NCBI GenBank assembly: GCA_017513095.1
Contig: JAFWDJ010000015.1
Coordinates: 1-60,607, forward strand
Reading direction: 5' to 3'
Length of the DNA: 60,607 nt
From: Clostridia bacterium
Lineage (GTDB): Bacteria > Bacillota > Clostridia > Oscillospirales > RGIG577
Shown here: positions 16,075 to 25,988 of the stretch, in pieces
Layout of the letters: each line of letters opens with the position of its first letter
Position numbering within the stretch: position 1 is the stretch's first letter
Position numbers and translations under genes: made by a program
Notes under the pieces: generated by a model
What the model saw: the letters and a program-made list of their open reading frames with translations, nothing else
The model's database searches: none
Told to the model about the DNA's origin: nothing

Positions 16075-17686
16075 TGCGCTTCGGCCTCTTTTTATACTTT
16101 TTCTCGGGGCTTACGGCGTCGGTGCGCACGAAATCGTCTTCAATGCGTCCTCTTTTAAAGCCCGACAAAAAGCTCATTTTTGTTCGCGGCGCGGCGGGCG
16201 AAAAATACGGCACGCCGAATGATTTAAGGCTCACGAGAAGCGCAGCCGCCATAATCGCGGCAAAACAGAGGCAGGGAAGCCCTCCGAGCGCGCCCGCCAG
16301 GATAAAAAGATAGCGTAGTATGCGAAGATGGATGTTCTGCATATAGCTGGGGTTTGCGAACGTGGAAAGCACGCTCATGGCGGTGCAGATTATGGCGACG
16401 GGGCTTACGATATTCGCGCCGATGAGCGAATTTCCGATAACGAGCGCGCCCGTGATGCCTATAACGGCGCCAATATGGCGCGGCATTCTTATGGCGGCCT
16501 CGTGAAGTATCTCGAACAAAAGCTCCAAAAACAGAAGCTGCAAAAACGTGGGCATTGCAACGCCGCGGCTCGACTGCTGTATGGAGAGCAGCGTTTCAAC
16601 AGGCAGAAACTCCTCGTGGAAGGAGACGACGGAAATGAAAATGCCCGAGAGGAACACCGAAAGAAAGCCCGCCGCGATCCTTACGGTGCGAAGAAGCGCC
16701 GCGTACGGCGCGCGGACATAGCGGTCCTCGACGGAGTAGAGAAAATCGGTAAAAAGCGCCGGAAGTATGAGCGCGTAAGGGCTGCCGCCGACGAGCAGCA
16801 CAATGCGCCCGTCGCAGAGCGCCTGACACGCGCGGTCGGGGCGCTCTGTCGCGCGAAGCTGCGGCGCGGGAATGCGGCCGCTGTCCTCAATTAACTGCTC
16901 AAGCTCGCCGCTGTCGAGGCAGAAATCGGCGTCGATGCTCTGAAGCCTGCGCTTCAAATGGGAAAGAAGCGCGGGATTTACCACGTCGCATAGATATGCT
17001 ATAACTACGGGCGTGCGGCTTCGCCGTCCTACACTTGTCATCTCCATCACAAGGCTTCGGTCGGTAAGAGTCTTTCGTATAAGCGCGGTGTTCATGCGCA
17101 GCGTTTCGCAAAAAGCTTCCTGAGGGCCGCGTATCACGTTCTCCGAAAGCGGCGCGCCCACGCCGCGGTGCTCCCAAGACTTTACGTCGCAAAGAAAGGC
17201 CGCGCCGACGCCGTCGGCAAAGAGCGCGCAGCCGCCCGAATTCACTCCGGATACCGCGTCCCCGATTTTGGTATGGACGCTCACCTGATTCTGCGTAAGC
17301 AGCGCTTCGAGAATATAATCCGAAAGCTCTGAATCAAGAGAAGAAAGCCCGCGCGACTTTATCATAAGCGGCTCAAGTATGTTTTCGTTTATCAACGCGT
17401 TTCCCGATATGCCGTCGATGAAGACGATAAAGGCGCGCCGCGTCCCGCCGTTATACGAAAACGAAAACTCGCGAAGCGTAACGTCATGGTTTAAAGGCAC
17501 GCGGTAAAGGCGCTTTATCGCGCCGAGGTTTTCCGAAAGCCTCTCTGATACCGCGGGAAGCGGCGTATCGTCCCGGGGCTCGCGGTACGCGTACGAATCG
17601 GTGAGGTTCTCTTTAAGAATAAAGCCCTCCTCTTTTTCGGGCTCGTATTTTAAAGCCTTTAAAATATCCGTCAAAGCCCTGTCCAA
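16067..17686 (-). CDS. gerAA: GerAA-type germinant receptor A subunit
   Basis: A 539-residue GerA family protein. The soluble N-terminal half includes DVTLREFSFSYNGG and a segment with GISGNALINENILEPLM. The C-terminal membrane part, from about residue 340 on, includes helices such as AAGFLSVFLSGIFISVVSF and a conserved AVIGITGALVIGNSLIGA region. The A subunit oligomerises into the ligand-gated channel. TTG at 17686 is chosen because GGAGGG stands six bases ahead; the longer frame from ATG at 17749 has no ribosome site. The gene is divergent from yicC. A sigma-G promoter would be expected but was not identified. Confidence 0.9.
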   Translation of the reverse strand: MDRALTDILKALKYEPEKEEGFILKENLTDSYAYREPRDDTPLPAVSERLSENLGAIKRLYRVPLNHDVTLREFSFSYNGGTRRAFIVFIDGISGNALINENILEPLMIKSRGLSSLDSELSDYILEALLTQNQVSVHTKIGDAVSGVNSGGCALFADGVGAAFLCDVKSWEHRGVGAPLSENVIRGPQEAFCETLRMNTALIRKTLTDRSLVMEMTSVGRRSRTPVVIAYLCDVVNPALLSHLKRRLQSIDADFCLDSGELEQLIEDSGRIPAPQLRATERPDRACQALCDGRIVLLVGGSPYALILPALFTDFLYSVEDRYVRAPYAALLRTVRIAAGFLSVFLSGIFISVVSFHEEFLPVETLLSIQQSSRGVAMPTFLQLLFLELLFEILHEAAIRMPRHIGAVIGITGALVIGNSLIGANIVSPVAIICTAMSVLSTFANPSYMQNIHLRILRYLFILAGALGGLPCLCFAAIMAAALLVSLKSFGVPYFSPAAPRTKMSFLSGFKRGRIEDDFVRTDAVSPEKKYKKRPKRNG

Positions 17687-17768
17687 AATCGACCCTCCGT
17701 GCATTTTTATTTGTTCATATTGTTTTCCCGAAGCGGGGATATCATTCATAAAATTTATTATCGCGGCA

Positions 17769-17797
17769 TTGAAAGAAACGAAAAAGAGTGGTATTAT
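17769..17797 (+). promoter_or_regulatory. Sigma-A promoter of the yicC housekeeping cluster
   Basis: TTGAAA (17769-17774) and TATTAT (17792-17797) with a 17-bp spacer, 41 bp before the yicC start. It lies in the divergent interval shared with gerAA. Confidence 0.7.
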
Positions 17798-17837
17798 TAT
17801 AATGTATACGTATCTCTAAATAAACGGAGGAACAGCA

Positions 17838-18716
17838 ATGCCAAACAGCATGACGGGTTACGCAAAGGCGCAGACGCAGCACAATGGTATGGATATTACC
17901 GTTGAAATTCGTTCGGTGAACCACAAGGGCTTCGAGTATTCGTGCCGCGCGCCGAGAATACTTGCATTTTTGGAGGATAAGGTAAAGGCGGAGGTGCAGA
18001 AGCGCGCCGCCCGCGGAAAGATAGACGTTTTTTTAAGCATTGACTTGGGCGAAAGCGAAAATATCGATTTAAGGCTCAATAAATCGGTGCTGGAGGCGTA
18101 TCTTGCGATGCTTAAAACACTGCGCGACGATTACGGCTTAAAGGACGATATAAGCGTTATGAGCGTGGCGCGTTTTTCGGACGTATTTGATTTAAAGAAG
18201 GCCGAGCAGGACCAACAGGTAATCTGGGAGGGCGTCTGCGAGTGCTTAAATGAGGCGCTTGAAAGCTTTATAGAGATGAGGCGAAAAGAGGGCGAGAGCC
18301 TGTGCGCTGACCTCGAACAGCGAAAGGAGCACGTTCTTGCGCTCGTATCGGCGATAGAGGAGCGCGCGCCGAAGCTTGAGGAGGAATACAGGGAGAAGCT
18401 GGGGGCACGTATGCGCGAGCTTCTTGGCGACGCTGGCATAGACGAGCAGCGTATTCTTACCGAGGCGGCCGTATATGCCGACAAGGTATCGATAGCAGAG
18501 GAGATAGTAAGACTGAAGTCTCATATGGAGCAGTTCGGGCAGATGCTTAAGTCCGGGGAGCCCATAGGCAGGAAGATGAATTTCCTGTCTCAGGAGATGA
18601 ACAGAGAGGCAAACACCATCGCCTCAAAGGTGGGCGACGTTCAGATAGTGCGCATGGTAGTCGAGCTTAAAAGCGAGATAGAGAACATACGCGAACAGAT
18701 ACAAAACATCGAATAA
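17838..18716 (+). CDS. yicC: YicC/YloC family endoribonuclease
   Basis: A 292-residue protein of the YicC/YloC family, endoribonucleases involved in RNA turnover. The N-terminal MTGYAKAQ and [17 protein letters not shown] segments and the C-terminal [16 protein letters not shown] motif are family hallmarks. ATG follows GGAGG by seven bases. It opens the standard Firmicutes run yicC-remA-gmk-rpoZ and lies behind the promoter at 17769-17797. Confidence 0.93.
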   Translation: MPNSMTGYAKAQTQHNGMDITVEIRSVNHKGFEYSCRAPRILAFLEDKVKAEVQKRAARGKIDVFLSIDLGESENIDLRLNKSVLEAYLAMLKTLRDDYGLKDDISVMSVARFSDVFDLKKAEQDQQVIWEGVCECLNEALESFIEMRRKEGESLCADLEQRKEHVLALVSAIEERAPKLEEEYREKLGARMRELLGDAGIDEQRILTEAAVYADKVSIAEEIVRLKSHMEQFGQMLKSGEPIGRKMNFLSQEMNREANTIASKVGDVQIVRMVVELKSEIENIREQIQNIE

Positions 18717-18739
18717 GCATACAAAAAAGGAGCAGCGAC

Positions 18740-19012
18740 ATGAAACTTATAAATATAGGCTTCGGCAATATGGTATTCGCAAACAGGCTTATCGCAATAG
18801 TAAGCCCCGAGTCGGCGCCTATTAAAAGAATAATAACGGAGGCAAGGGAGCGCGGCTCTCTTATCGACGCGACGTACGGCCGCCGCACGCGGGCCGTGCT
18901 CATAACCGATTCCGATCACGTTATCCTTTCGGCCATACAGCCCGAGACCGTGGCGCACAGGCTGAACGGACGCGCCGAGGACGCAGACGAGGAGTTAGAG
19001 GACGATGAGTAA
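18740..19012 (+). CDS. remA: RemA family regulator (DUF370)
   Basis: A 90-residue protein beginning [19 protein letters not shown] with the conserved [20 protein letters not shown] region. RemA proteins form oligomeric DNA-binding assemblies and in Bacillus activate matrix and osmoprotection genes; the role here may differ. The last ten residues are strongly acidic. The stop overlaps the gmk start by eight bases, so translation is coupled. Confidence 0.92.
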   Translation: MKLINIGFGNMVFANRLIAIVSPESAPIKRIITEARERGSLIDATYGRRTRAVLITDSDHVILSAIQPETVAHRLNGRAEDADEELEDDE

Positions 19013-19568
19013 AGGCAGACTTATAGTTTGGTCGGGCCCGTCGGGCTCGGGAAAGGGCACGGTGCTTTCAGAGGCGCTGAAAAAGGACGAAAACCTTAAG
19101 GTATCCGTTTCCGCAACGACGAGAAAGCCCCGCACCGGCGATATAGACGGCGTACATTATCACTTCATATCGCGCGAGGATTTTTTAGACCGCATAGAGC
19201 GCGGCGAGTTTCTTGAATACGCAAGCTACGTCGGCAACTTCTACGGCACGCTTGAAAAATCGGTGGACGAGATGCTCGAACGCGGCTACGACGTCATTTT
19301 GGAGATAGAGGTAGTGGGCGCGATGAAGGTGAAAGAGAAACGCCCCGACGCGCTGCTCGTTTTCGTAAAGCCGCCCAGTATGGAGGAATTAAGAAGACGC
19401 CTTTCGGGGCGCGGCACCGAGAGCGCGGATGAGGTGGAGCGGCGCATAGCCGAGGCCGAGCGCGAGCTTTCGTGCGCGAAGGATTACGACCGCGTTATAA
19501 TAAACGACGACGCTTCCCGCGCCGCCGATGAGCTTATAAAGATAATAAAAGAACATAAAAAGGCATAA
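19005..19568 (+). CDS. gmk: Guanylate kinase
   Basis: A 187-residue enzyme that phosphorylates GMP to GDP with ATP. The P-loop GPSGSGKGT is at residues 11-19, followed by the GMP-binding [19 protein letters not shown] region and the lid with RLSGRGTES. Length is normal for the family. It overlaps remA and is followed after 16 bp by rpoZ. Confidence 0.96.
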   Translation: MSKGRLIVWSGPSGSGKGTVLSEALKKDENLKVSVSATTRKPRTGDIDGVHYHFISREDFLDRIERGEFLEYASYVGNFYGTLEKSVDEMLERGYDVILEIEVVGAMKVKEKRPDALLVFVKPPSMEELRRRLSGRGTESADEVERRIAEAERELSCAKDYDRVIINDDASRAADELIKIIKEHKKA

Positions 19569-19584
19569 AAGAGGAGATGTAATA

Positions 19585-19902
19585 ATGTTATACCCTTCCA
19601 TGGATAAGCTGATGGAGTCCGTTGACAGCCGCTATTCGCTCGTTATCGCCGTTGCGAAGCACGCGCGGCAGATATCGGAGGAGGCGGAGAAGAACCACAA
19701 CGTGCTCGACGAAAAGCCCGTTAAGCTCTCTATAAACGATATAGCCGACAAGAAAGTGAAAATAATCATGCACAAGCCCGACGAAGAGTGGGAAGAAGAG
19801 AAGAGCGAGCCTGACGACGCCGTGACTGACGAAGCCGCACCCGCGGAAGAGCCCGAAGGCGAAGACGCGGCCGGGGACGCAGACGAGAGCGGGGAAGAAT
19901 AA
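19585..19902 (+). CDS. rpoZ: RNA polymerase omega subunit with acidic tail
   Basis: A 105-residue omega subunit that helps assemble RNA polymerase. The core MLYPSMDKLMESVDSRYSLV and AKHARQISEE segments match RpoZ. Beyond about residue 65 the chain is almost entirely Glu, Asp, Ala and Pro, a tail of about 40 residues that the roughly 65-70-residue Bacillus protein lacks. AGAGGAGATG precedes the start. The usual coaBC gene is absent downstream; a terminator follows instead. Confidence 0.92.
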   Translation: MLYPSMDKLMESVDSRYSLVIAVAKHARQISEEAEKNHNVLDEKPVKLSINDIADKKVKIIMHKPDEEWEEEKSEPDDAVTDEAAPAEEPEGEDAAGDADESGEE

Positions 19903-19914
19903 AAATATACGGTT

Positions 19915-19942
19915 AAAAATCTCTGCGGACGCAGGGATTTTT
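19915..19942 (+). terminator. Terminator after rpoZ
   Basis: AAAAATCTCTGC (19915-19926), loop GGAC, GCAGGGATTTTT (19931-19942), with one G-T pair and a terminal T run. It separates the yicC-rpoZ unit from priA. Confidence 0.8.
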
Positions 19943-19979
19943 ATATCACGACACCATGCCGCGAAAGGAGGACGCGCGT

Positions 19980-22391
19980 TTGATAGCCGAGGTATACGTT
20001 AATATCGACGAGACTTCCATAGACAAGCCCTACAGCTATTTGGTGCCGTCCGCCATAGGCGCGCGCATCGAGAGAGGGCGGCGCGTCATCGTTCCCTTCG
20101 GAAAGGGGAACAAAAAGAAGGAAGGCGTTGTCGTATCGGTACGCGGGGGAAAGGCGTCAAGGCGCTTAAAGCCGATATCGTACGTTCCCGACTGGGAGCT
20201 TGTAGGCGAATACGAGCTTACGTTGGCGGAGTTCATGCGCGACAGATACTTCTGTACTTTTTTCGACGCGCTTCGTGTCCAGTTTCGGCCGGGGAGCAAT
20301 ATGCGCTTTTTTGAAAAGATATACATAGACCGCGATGCGGACCTTTCCGAATGCGACGAGAGCGACCTTGAGGTATATCTATACGTGGGCGAACACGACG
20401 GCGTGACGCTGGCTTCGCTTGAAGCGGCATATAAGAACAGGAAAAAAAGCATAGCTTCGCTTATCGAGCGCGGTATTTTAAGAGCCGAGATCGCGTTCGA
20501 GGGCGGTACCGCGGGCAGCACCGTAAGATACGCACAGGCCGTGCCCGATGCCGCGGCGGGAATAAAGAAGGAGCAGCATAAAAAAGCCTACGATATACTG
20601 CTTTCGGAGGGCACGATGTCCTTAAAGGAGCTTTCGTATGCCGCGGGCGTAAGTCCGGCGGTCATCTCGACGATGAAGCGAAACGGCTATATAAACGTGT
20701 TCGACGCGCCCGTAAGCAGAAGCTTTTACAAGGATCTAAAGCCGGGCGAAAGGAAGGAAATAACGCTTACGCCGATGCAGAGCGAGGCGTTCGACGCGCT
20801 TTCGCGCCTTATGGATGAGGACGGGCCGCGCGCCGCGCTTTTATACGGCGTTACGGGCTCCGGAAAGACTCAGGTTTACATAAAAATTATAGAACGCGCG
20901 ATAAGCGCGGGACGCACGGCGCTCGTGCTTCTGCCCGAAATAGGGCTTTCGCCTCAGGTCTTCGGAATATTTCGAAGCTATTTCGGAGATACGGTGGGGC
21001 TTATGCACTCTAAGATGTCGCAGGGCGAGCGCCGCGACGAATATATGCGCATAAAGCGCGGCGAGGTAAAGATAGTCGTGGGCACGCGCATGGCGGTATT
21101 CTCGAATCTTCGGAATTTAGGCGTTATAATCATCGACGAGGAGCAGGAGCATACGTATATCTCCGAGATGCCGCCGAAGTATCACGCCGCGGATATCGCG
21201 AAATACCGCTGTAAGCAAGACGGCGCGCTTCTTGTATTGGGAAGCGCCACACCGTCGGTCGAAAGCTTCTATTACGCCGATACGGGCAGATACAGCCTGA
21301 TAAAGCTTACAGAGCGCTACGGCGGGATCAAGCTTCCCGAGGCTCTGCTTTCCGATATGATGGAGGAGCTTGCGCGCGGCAACCGCACACAGCTCGGCGC
21401 GCCGCTCTTATCGGAGCTTTCAAAAAATTTGGAGCGCGGCGAGCAGTCGATACTCTTTTTAAACAGGCGCGGATACTCCACGTCGGTGTCGTGTCCGCAG
21501 TGCGGATACGTGATAAAGTGCCAGAACTGCTCCGTGCCGCTCAAATACCATAAGAAGAACGACCGCATGATATGCCACATATGCGGCTACTCCGAGGAAA
21601 AGCCGCAAAAGTGCCCCGAATGCGGCAATGATATGATAGCCTTTTCGGGCGCGGGCACGCAGAAGGTGGAGGATGAGCTCTCGGCGCTTCTGCCCGAGGC
21701 GCGCGTGATAAGAATGGACGCGGACACGACGATGGGACGGCGCGCGCACGACGAGCTTATATCGTCCTTCGCCGCGGGAAAGGCGGACATACTGCTCGGT
21801 ACGCAGATGGTATCAAAGGGGCTCGATTTCGATAACGTAACGCTCGTTGGCGTTTTGAATGCCGACGCGCCGATGTATTCCGACGATTTTCGCGGCGCGG
21901 AGCGGACGTTCTCGCAGGTCACTCAGGTCACGGGACGCGCCGGAAGGCGCGGCGTGCGCGGACGCGCGATTATACAGACGTACTCGCCGCACAGTCAGAT
22001 AATGGCGCAGTGCTTAAAGGGCGATTACGAGGAGTTCTATCGAAGCGAAATTGAGCTTCGGCGTGCTTTAATATATCCGCCGTTTTGCGACCTTGCGCGC
22101 CTTACGGTATCGAGCGCGCTCGAGGAGACGGCAAACGCCGCGGCGGAGCTTCTTGATAAGATTATAAAGCGAAAGCTTTGTGAAAATACTGATATAAAAG
22201 TGATAATACTCGGCCCGGCGCCGCCGTCGGTCGCGAAGGTCAACAACAAATACCGCATGAGAATTATTTTAAAATGCCGCAGTACGAAAAAGCTGCGCGA
22301 TTTTCTGCGTGATGTGTCGGCGGCGTTCGCGAGGGAGAAAAAGGGCGCTAAGGCCGCTTTGAGCGTCGAGATAAATCCGGCGAATATATAA
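19980..22391 (+). CDS. priA: Primosomal protein N' (replication restart helicase PriA)
   Basis: An 803-residue superfamily 2 helicase that reloads the replisome at collapsed forks. It has an N-terminal DNA-binding domain, Walker A GVTGSGKT near residue 296, a Walker B region IIIDEEQEHTY (family members usually read DEEH; here Gln), a cysteine-rich zinc region with CPQCGYVIKCQNC and CHICGY and CPECG, and helicase motif VTGRAGRRGVRG. TTG at 19980 follows AAAGGAGG with correct spacing; the ATG at 19956 has no ribosome site. It begins the priA-def-fmt set. Confidence 0.95.
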   Translation: MIAEVYVNIDETSIDKPYSYLVPSAIGARIERGRRVIVPFGKGNKKKEGVVVSVRGGKASRRLKPISYVPDWELVGEYELTLAEFMRDRYFCTFFDALRVQFRPGSNMRFFEKIYIDRDADLSECDESDLEVYLYVGEHDGVTLASLEAAYKNRKKSIASLIERGILRAEIAFEGGTAGSTVRYAQAVPDAAAGIKKEQHKKAYDILLSEGTMSLKELSYAAGVSPAVISTMKRNGYINVFDAPVSRSFYKDLKPGERKEITLTPMQSEAFDALSRLMDEDGPRAALLYGVTGSGKTQVYIKIIERAISAGRTALVLLPEIGLSPQVFGIFRSYFGDTVGLMHSKMSQGERRDEYMRIKRGEVKIVVGTRMAVFSNLRNLGVIIIDEEQEHTYISEMPPKYHAADIAKYRCKQDGALLVLGSATPSVESFYYADTGRYSLIKLTERYGGIKLPEALLSDMMEELARGNRTQLGAPLLSELSKNLERGEQSILFLNRRGYSTSVSCPQCGYVIKCQNCSVPLKYHKKNDRMICHICGYSEEKPQKCPECGNDMIAFSGAGTQKVEDELSALLPEARVIRMDADTTMGRRAHDELISSFAAGKADILLGTQMVSKGLDFDNVTLVGVLNADAPMYSDDFRGAERTFSQVTQVTGRAGRRGVRGRAIIQTYSPHSQIMAQCLKGDYEEFYRSEIELRRALIYPPFCDLARLTVSSALEETANAAAELLDKIIKRKLCENTDIKVIILGPAPPSVAKVNNKYRMRIILKCRSTKKLRDFLRDVSAAFAREKKGAKAALSVEINPANI

Positions 22392-22414
22392 CAGATCATT
22401 TGGGAGGAATATTT

Positions 22415-22960
22415 ATGGCACTGAGGAACATGAGATTTATAGGAGACGATATATTAAGAAAGAACACCCGCACGGTCGAGAAGTTCGACGAACGCCTGTG
22501 GGAGCTTTTGGACGATATGAAGGAGACCCTCGTTTCGCAAAACGGCGCTGGTCTTGCCGCGCCTCAGGTGGGTATACTTAAAAAGGTCGCGATAGTGTCG
22601 TTCGATGACATACACATAGAGCTTATAAATCCCGAGATAACTTTTACGGAGGGCGAGGTGTCCGACGTGGAGGGCTGCCTTTCGATACCGAATAAGACGG
22701 GCTACGTTACGCGCCCGAGCAAGGTGCGTGTACACGCGCAGAACAGAGAGGGCGAGTGGTTCGACGTTGAGGCCGAGGGCTTCGTTGCGCGCGCGCTGTG
22801 CCATGAGATAGACCATTTGAGCGGCGTGCTCTACGCCGACAAGGTGACAAGATGGGTCGACAACGACGAGCTTGAAAGAATGCGCGAAAAGGCGAAGAAG
22901 AACAGAAGCAAGCAGCCCCAGCGGGTGACCTTCATCGAGCCGAAGAATAATAAGGAGTGA
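22415..22960 (+). CDS. def: Peptide deformylase
   Basis: A 181-residue metalloenzyme that removes the formyl group from nascent proteins. The three catalytic motifs are GAGLAAPQVG (near residue 44), EGCLS and HEIDHLSGV, which supply the Cys and two His metal ligands. A basic tail KKNRSKQPQR follows. ATG at 22415 is preceded by GGGAGGAAT. It lies six bases before fmt. Confidence 0.96.
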   Translation: MALRNMRFIGDDILRKNTRTVEKFDERLWELLDDMKETLVSQNGAGLAAPQVGILKKVAIVSFDDIHIELINPEITFTEGEVSDVEGCLSIPNKTGYVTRPSKVRVHAQNREGEWFDVEAEGFVARALCHEIDHLSGVLYADKVTRWVDNDELERMREKAKKNRSKQPQRVTFIEPKNNKE

Positions 22961-22966
22961 CGCCGC

Positions 22967-23896
22967 GTGAGGACAGTATTTATGGGCACGCCCGATTTCG
23001 CAGCCGAATGCCTTCGCGCGCTGTGCGAGAGCGGCCGCGAGATTGCGGGCGTATTTTCCCAGCCCGACAAGCCGAAGGGAAGAAAGCAAGTACTGACCGC
23101 GCCGCCCGTAAAGGAGCTTGCGCAGAGTCTCGGTCTTTCGGTCTATCAGCCGAAGTCGCTTCGCGACGGGGAAGCCTTAAAAATCATAGAAGACTTAAAT
23201 CCCGACATAATAGTCGTAGTGGCCTACGGCAGGATTCTGCCGAAGGAGCTGCTTTCGTTTCCGAAATACGGCTGCATAAATATACACGCGTCGCTTCTGC
23301 CGCATCTTCGCGGCGCGGCGCCGATAAACTTTGCGATAATAGGCGGCGACAAAACGACGGGCATAACGTCGATGTATATGGACGAGGGGCTTGACACGGG
23401 CGATATGCTCATTCGCCGCGAAACGGATATAGGGCCCGACATGACGGCGGGCGAGCTGTTTTCAAAGCTTTCAAAGATGGGCGCCGAGGTGCTTTTAGAG
23501 ACGCTTGACGCGATAGAGGCCGGCACGGCCGTTCGCACGCCGCAGGACGAAAGCAAGGCGACGTACGCGCCCGTTATGACGAAGGAAACGGGCAGAATAG
23601 ATTTTTCGCTCCCCGCGCAGCGCGTCCATGATCTTGTGCGCGGCACCGACCCGTGGCCCGGCGCGTACTGCATATGGGAGGACAAAACGCTTAAAATATG
23701 CAAAACGAAGGTAAGGGACACAAATTCAGATAAAGACGGCGGCACGGTGCTGTCCTCGGGTAAGAACGGCATAGTCGTATCCTGCGGAAGCGGCGCCGTG
23801 GAGATTATGGAGCTTCAGCTTCAGGGCAAAAAGCGCATGACGGCGCGCGATTTTCTAAACGGCAATAAGCTTGCCGCGGGCACAAAACTTATATAA
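22967..23896 (+). CDS. fmt: Methionyl-tRNA formyltransferase
   Basis: A 309-residue enzyme that formylates initiator Met-tRNA using 10-formyltetrahydrofolate. The N-terminal FMGTPDFAAECL, the catalytic region INIHASLLPHLRGAAPIN and the GLDTGDM motif are clear, with a C-terminal domain using the KICKTKV segment. The start is GTG at 22967 behind AAGGAGTGA, which overlaps the def stop region. The def-fmt pair is the usual arrangement. Confidence 0.96.
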   Translation: MRTVFMGTPDFAAECLRALCESGREIAGVFSQPDKPKGRKQVLTAPPVKELAQSLGLSVYQPKSLRDGEALKIIEDLNPDIIVVVAYGRILPKELLSFPKYGCINIHASLLPHLRGAAPINFAIIGGDKTTGITSMYMDEGLDTGDMLIRRETDIGPDMTAGELFSKLSKMGAEVLLETLDAIEAGTAVRTPQDESKATYAPVMTKETGRIDFSLPAQRVHDLVRGTDPWPGAYCIWEDKTLKICKTKVRDTNSDKDGGTVLSSGKNGIVVSCGSGAVEIMELQLQGKKRMTARDFLNGNKLAAGTKLI

Positions 23897-23921
23897 ACCT
23901 AAAAGCTTGTGAGGTGTTCAT

Positions 23922-24635
23922 ATGTACGATATGAGCGGACTTTATTACTATTACGATATCGGTTCGTATCTCATTTTTGTCGTACCGGCGATAATACTTT
24001 CGGTAATAGCGCAGGTGATGGTGTCAAACGCGTTCAACAAATACTCGAGGGTATTGAGCCGACGCGCGATCACGGGAGGTGACGCCGCCCGCATGATCCT
24101 TTCGGACGCGGGCATTCGCGACGTTTCGCTAAAGCCGATAACGGGCGACCTTACGGACCACTACGACCCAAGTAACCGCATAATCGCGCTGTCGCAGAAC
24201 GTATATCACTCAACGTCGATCGCGGCGATAGGCGTTGCCGCCCATGAGGCGGGGCACGCCGTACAGCATCACACGGGCTACGCGGCGCTGAAGCTGCGAA
24301 ACGCGATAATCCCCGTGACGAAGTGGGCCTCGACGCTTGCGCTGCCGCTTATAATCATCGGATTTTTACTTAATTTTTCGCCCATTGTGTGGATAGGCAT
24401 AATCTTTTTCGCGGGCGCGGTGGTATTTCAGATAATAACGCTGCCCGTGGAGTTCAACGCCTCGAGGCGGGCGATACGCTGCCTTGAAAGCGAGGGAATA
24501 CTTGCGCCCGACGAGCTTGAGGGCGCAAAGAAGGTGCTTCGCGCCGCCGCGCTTACCTATGTTGCGGCGATGCTCGTTTCGCTTATGCAGATGCTCAGAT
24601 TCATCGTGCTCGCGGGCGGGCGAAGAAGGAGTTAG
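23922..24635 (+). CDS. Neutral zinc metallopeptidase, YugP family
   Basis: A 237-residue membrane metallopeptidase. Zinc ligands lie in HEAGHAVQH (near residue 108), with the preceding SIAAIGVAAHEAGH typical of the family. Hydrophobic segments occur at the N-terminus (about 10-30), at about 135-175 and at the C-terminus. The family often sits between fmt and rsmB in Clostridia, as here. Substrates are unknown. ATG follows GAGGTG. Confidence 0.88.
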   Translation: MYDMSGLYYYYDIGSYLIFVVPAIILSVIAQVMVSNAFNKYSRVLSRRAITGGDAARMILSDAGIRDVSLKPITGDLTDHYDPSNRIIALSQNVYHSTSIAAIGVAAHEAGHAVQHHTGYAALKLRNAIIPVTKWASTLALPLIIIGFLLNFSPIVWIGIIFFAGAVVFQIITLPVEFNASRRAIRCLESEGILAPDELEGAKKVLRAAALTYVAAMLVSLMQMLRFIVLAGGRRRS

Positions 24636-24638
24636 GAC

Positions 24639-25988
24639 ATGAAGGGCAAGAAAAACGCAAGAGACATAGCCCAGAGCGCGCTTTATTCCGTATTCTGCGA
24701 GGGCGCGTATTCGAATCTCGGGCTTCGGGCTCTTTTAAATAAATACGACCCGGCGCCGGACGACCGCGCGCTCGCGTCGGAGCTTGTATACGGCGTGATA
24801 CAGAATTACCGCCTTTTGGACGCGTACATCGCGGCGTTCTCGAAAACGCCGCCCGAAAAGCTGCAGCGGCGCGCGCTTATTATATTGAGAATCGCGTTCT
24901 ATCAGCTTCTTTTCCTTGATAGGATACCCGAGAGCGCCGCGGTAAACGAAGCCGTGAAGTCGGCGCGAAGGACATTAAACGCGGGCGCGGCGGGTTATGT
25001 AAACGCAGTCCTTCGGGCGTACCTTCGCGATAAGAGCTTTAAGCCCAACCTTCCGGACGACACGACAGAGAGGCTTGCGCTCGAATATTCGCTGCCCGAA
25101 TGGATGGCGCGGCATTTCATAAAAAGCTACGGGGATGATGCGGGCGCGCGCATCATTCGCGCCGTAAACGACCGCCCGAAAATATACATAAGGCGAAACG
25201 CTTATCGTGCGTCGGAGGAGGAGCTTTCGCGCGCGCTTTCGGACGAGGGCGCCTCTATTGAGGCGTCGCCCGCTCTCAATGGGGCATACGTATTTTCGGG
25301 AAAGGGCGACCCGACGCGGTATCGCGCATTTTCCCGCGGCATGTTTTTCTTTCAGGACATAACCTCGCAGCTTGCGGCCCACGCCGCGGGCGCGCGCGAG
25401 GGAGGCACTGTAATTGATATGTGCGCCGCGCCGGGCGCGAAAAGCTTCGCGGCGGCGCAGTATATGAACAACAAAGGCACGATTTTCGCCTTCGATATCC
25501 ACGAGAACCGCGTGGGGCTCATAAAAGACGCCGCCGAAAGGCTCGGCATTGATATAATAAAGCCCGCGCCGCGCGACGCGGCCGAGTTCGACGCCGAGCT
25601 TTGCGAAACCGCCGACGCAGTTATAGCCGACGTGCCGTGCTCGGGACTTGGGACGATAGCGAAAAAGCCCGATATAAGGCTAAAAAGCGAAAAAGAACTT
25701 TTTTCTCTGCCCGAAACGCAGAACAAAATACTTAAAAATGCGTCAAAATACGTAAAACCGGGCGGAACGCTTGTTTACAGCACGTGCACCTTAAATCCCG
25801 CGGAAAACGAGGACGTCGTATCCGCGTTCTTAAGGGAGCACAAGGATTTTTCGGCCGTAAGCCCCGAATTTCCGGGCGTGCCGAAGGAATTAACGATAAG
25901 GCGCGGCGGTACGGTCACGTTTCTGCCCGACGGGAATTTCGGGGACGGATTTTTTATCGCTAAGCTTGTAAAGGATAAAAAAGTATGA
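24639..25988 (+). CDS. rsmB: 16S rRNA (cytosine-967-C5)-methyltransferase RsmB
   Basis: A 449-residue protein with an N-terminal NusB-like RNA-binding domain (about 1-140) and a SAM-dependent methyltransferase domain. SAM-binding MCAAPGAKSFAAAQ, the catalytic-site ADVPCSGLGTIAKKPDIR and the second active cysteine in VYSTCTLNPAENE are all present. It follows yugP by three bases and overlaps rlmN by four. Confidence 0.95.
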   Translation: MKGKKNARDIAQSALYSVFCEGAYSNLGLRALLNKYDPAPDDRALASELVYGVIQNYRLLDAYIAAFSKTPPEKLQRRALIILRIAFYQLLFLDRIPESAAVNEAVKSARRTLNAGAAGYVNAVLRAYLRDKSFKPNLPDDTTERLALEYSLPEWMARHFIKSYGDDAGARIIRAVNDRPKIYIRRNAYRASEEELSRALSDEGASIEASPALNGAYVFSGKGDPTRYRAFSRGMFFFQDITSQLAAHAAGAREGGTVIDMCAAPGAKSFAAAQYMNNKGTIFAFDIHENRVGLIKDAAERLGIDIIKPAPRDAAEFDAELCETADAVIADVPCSGLGTIAKKPDIRLKSEKELFSLPETQNKILKNASKYVKPGGTLVYSTCTLNPAENEDVVSAFLREHKDFSAVSPEFPGVPKELTIRRGGTVTFLPDGNFGDGFFIAKLVKDKKV

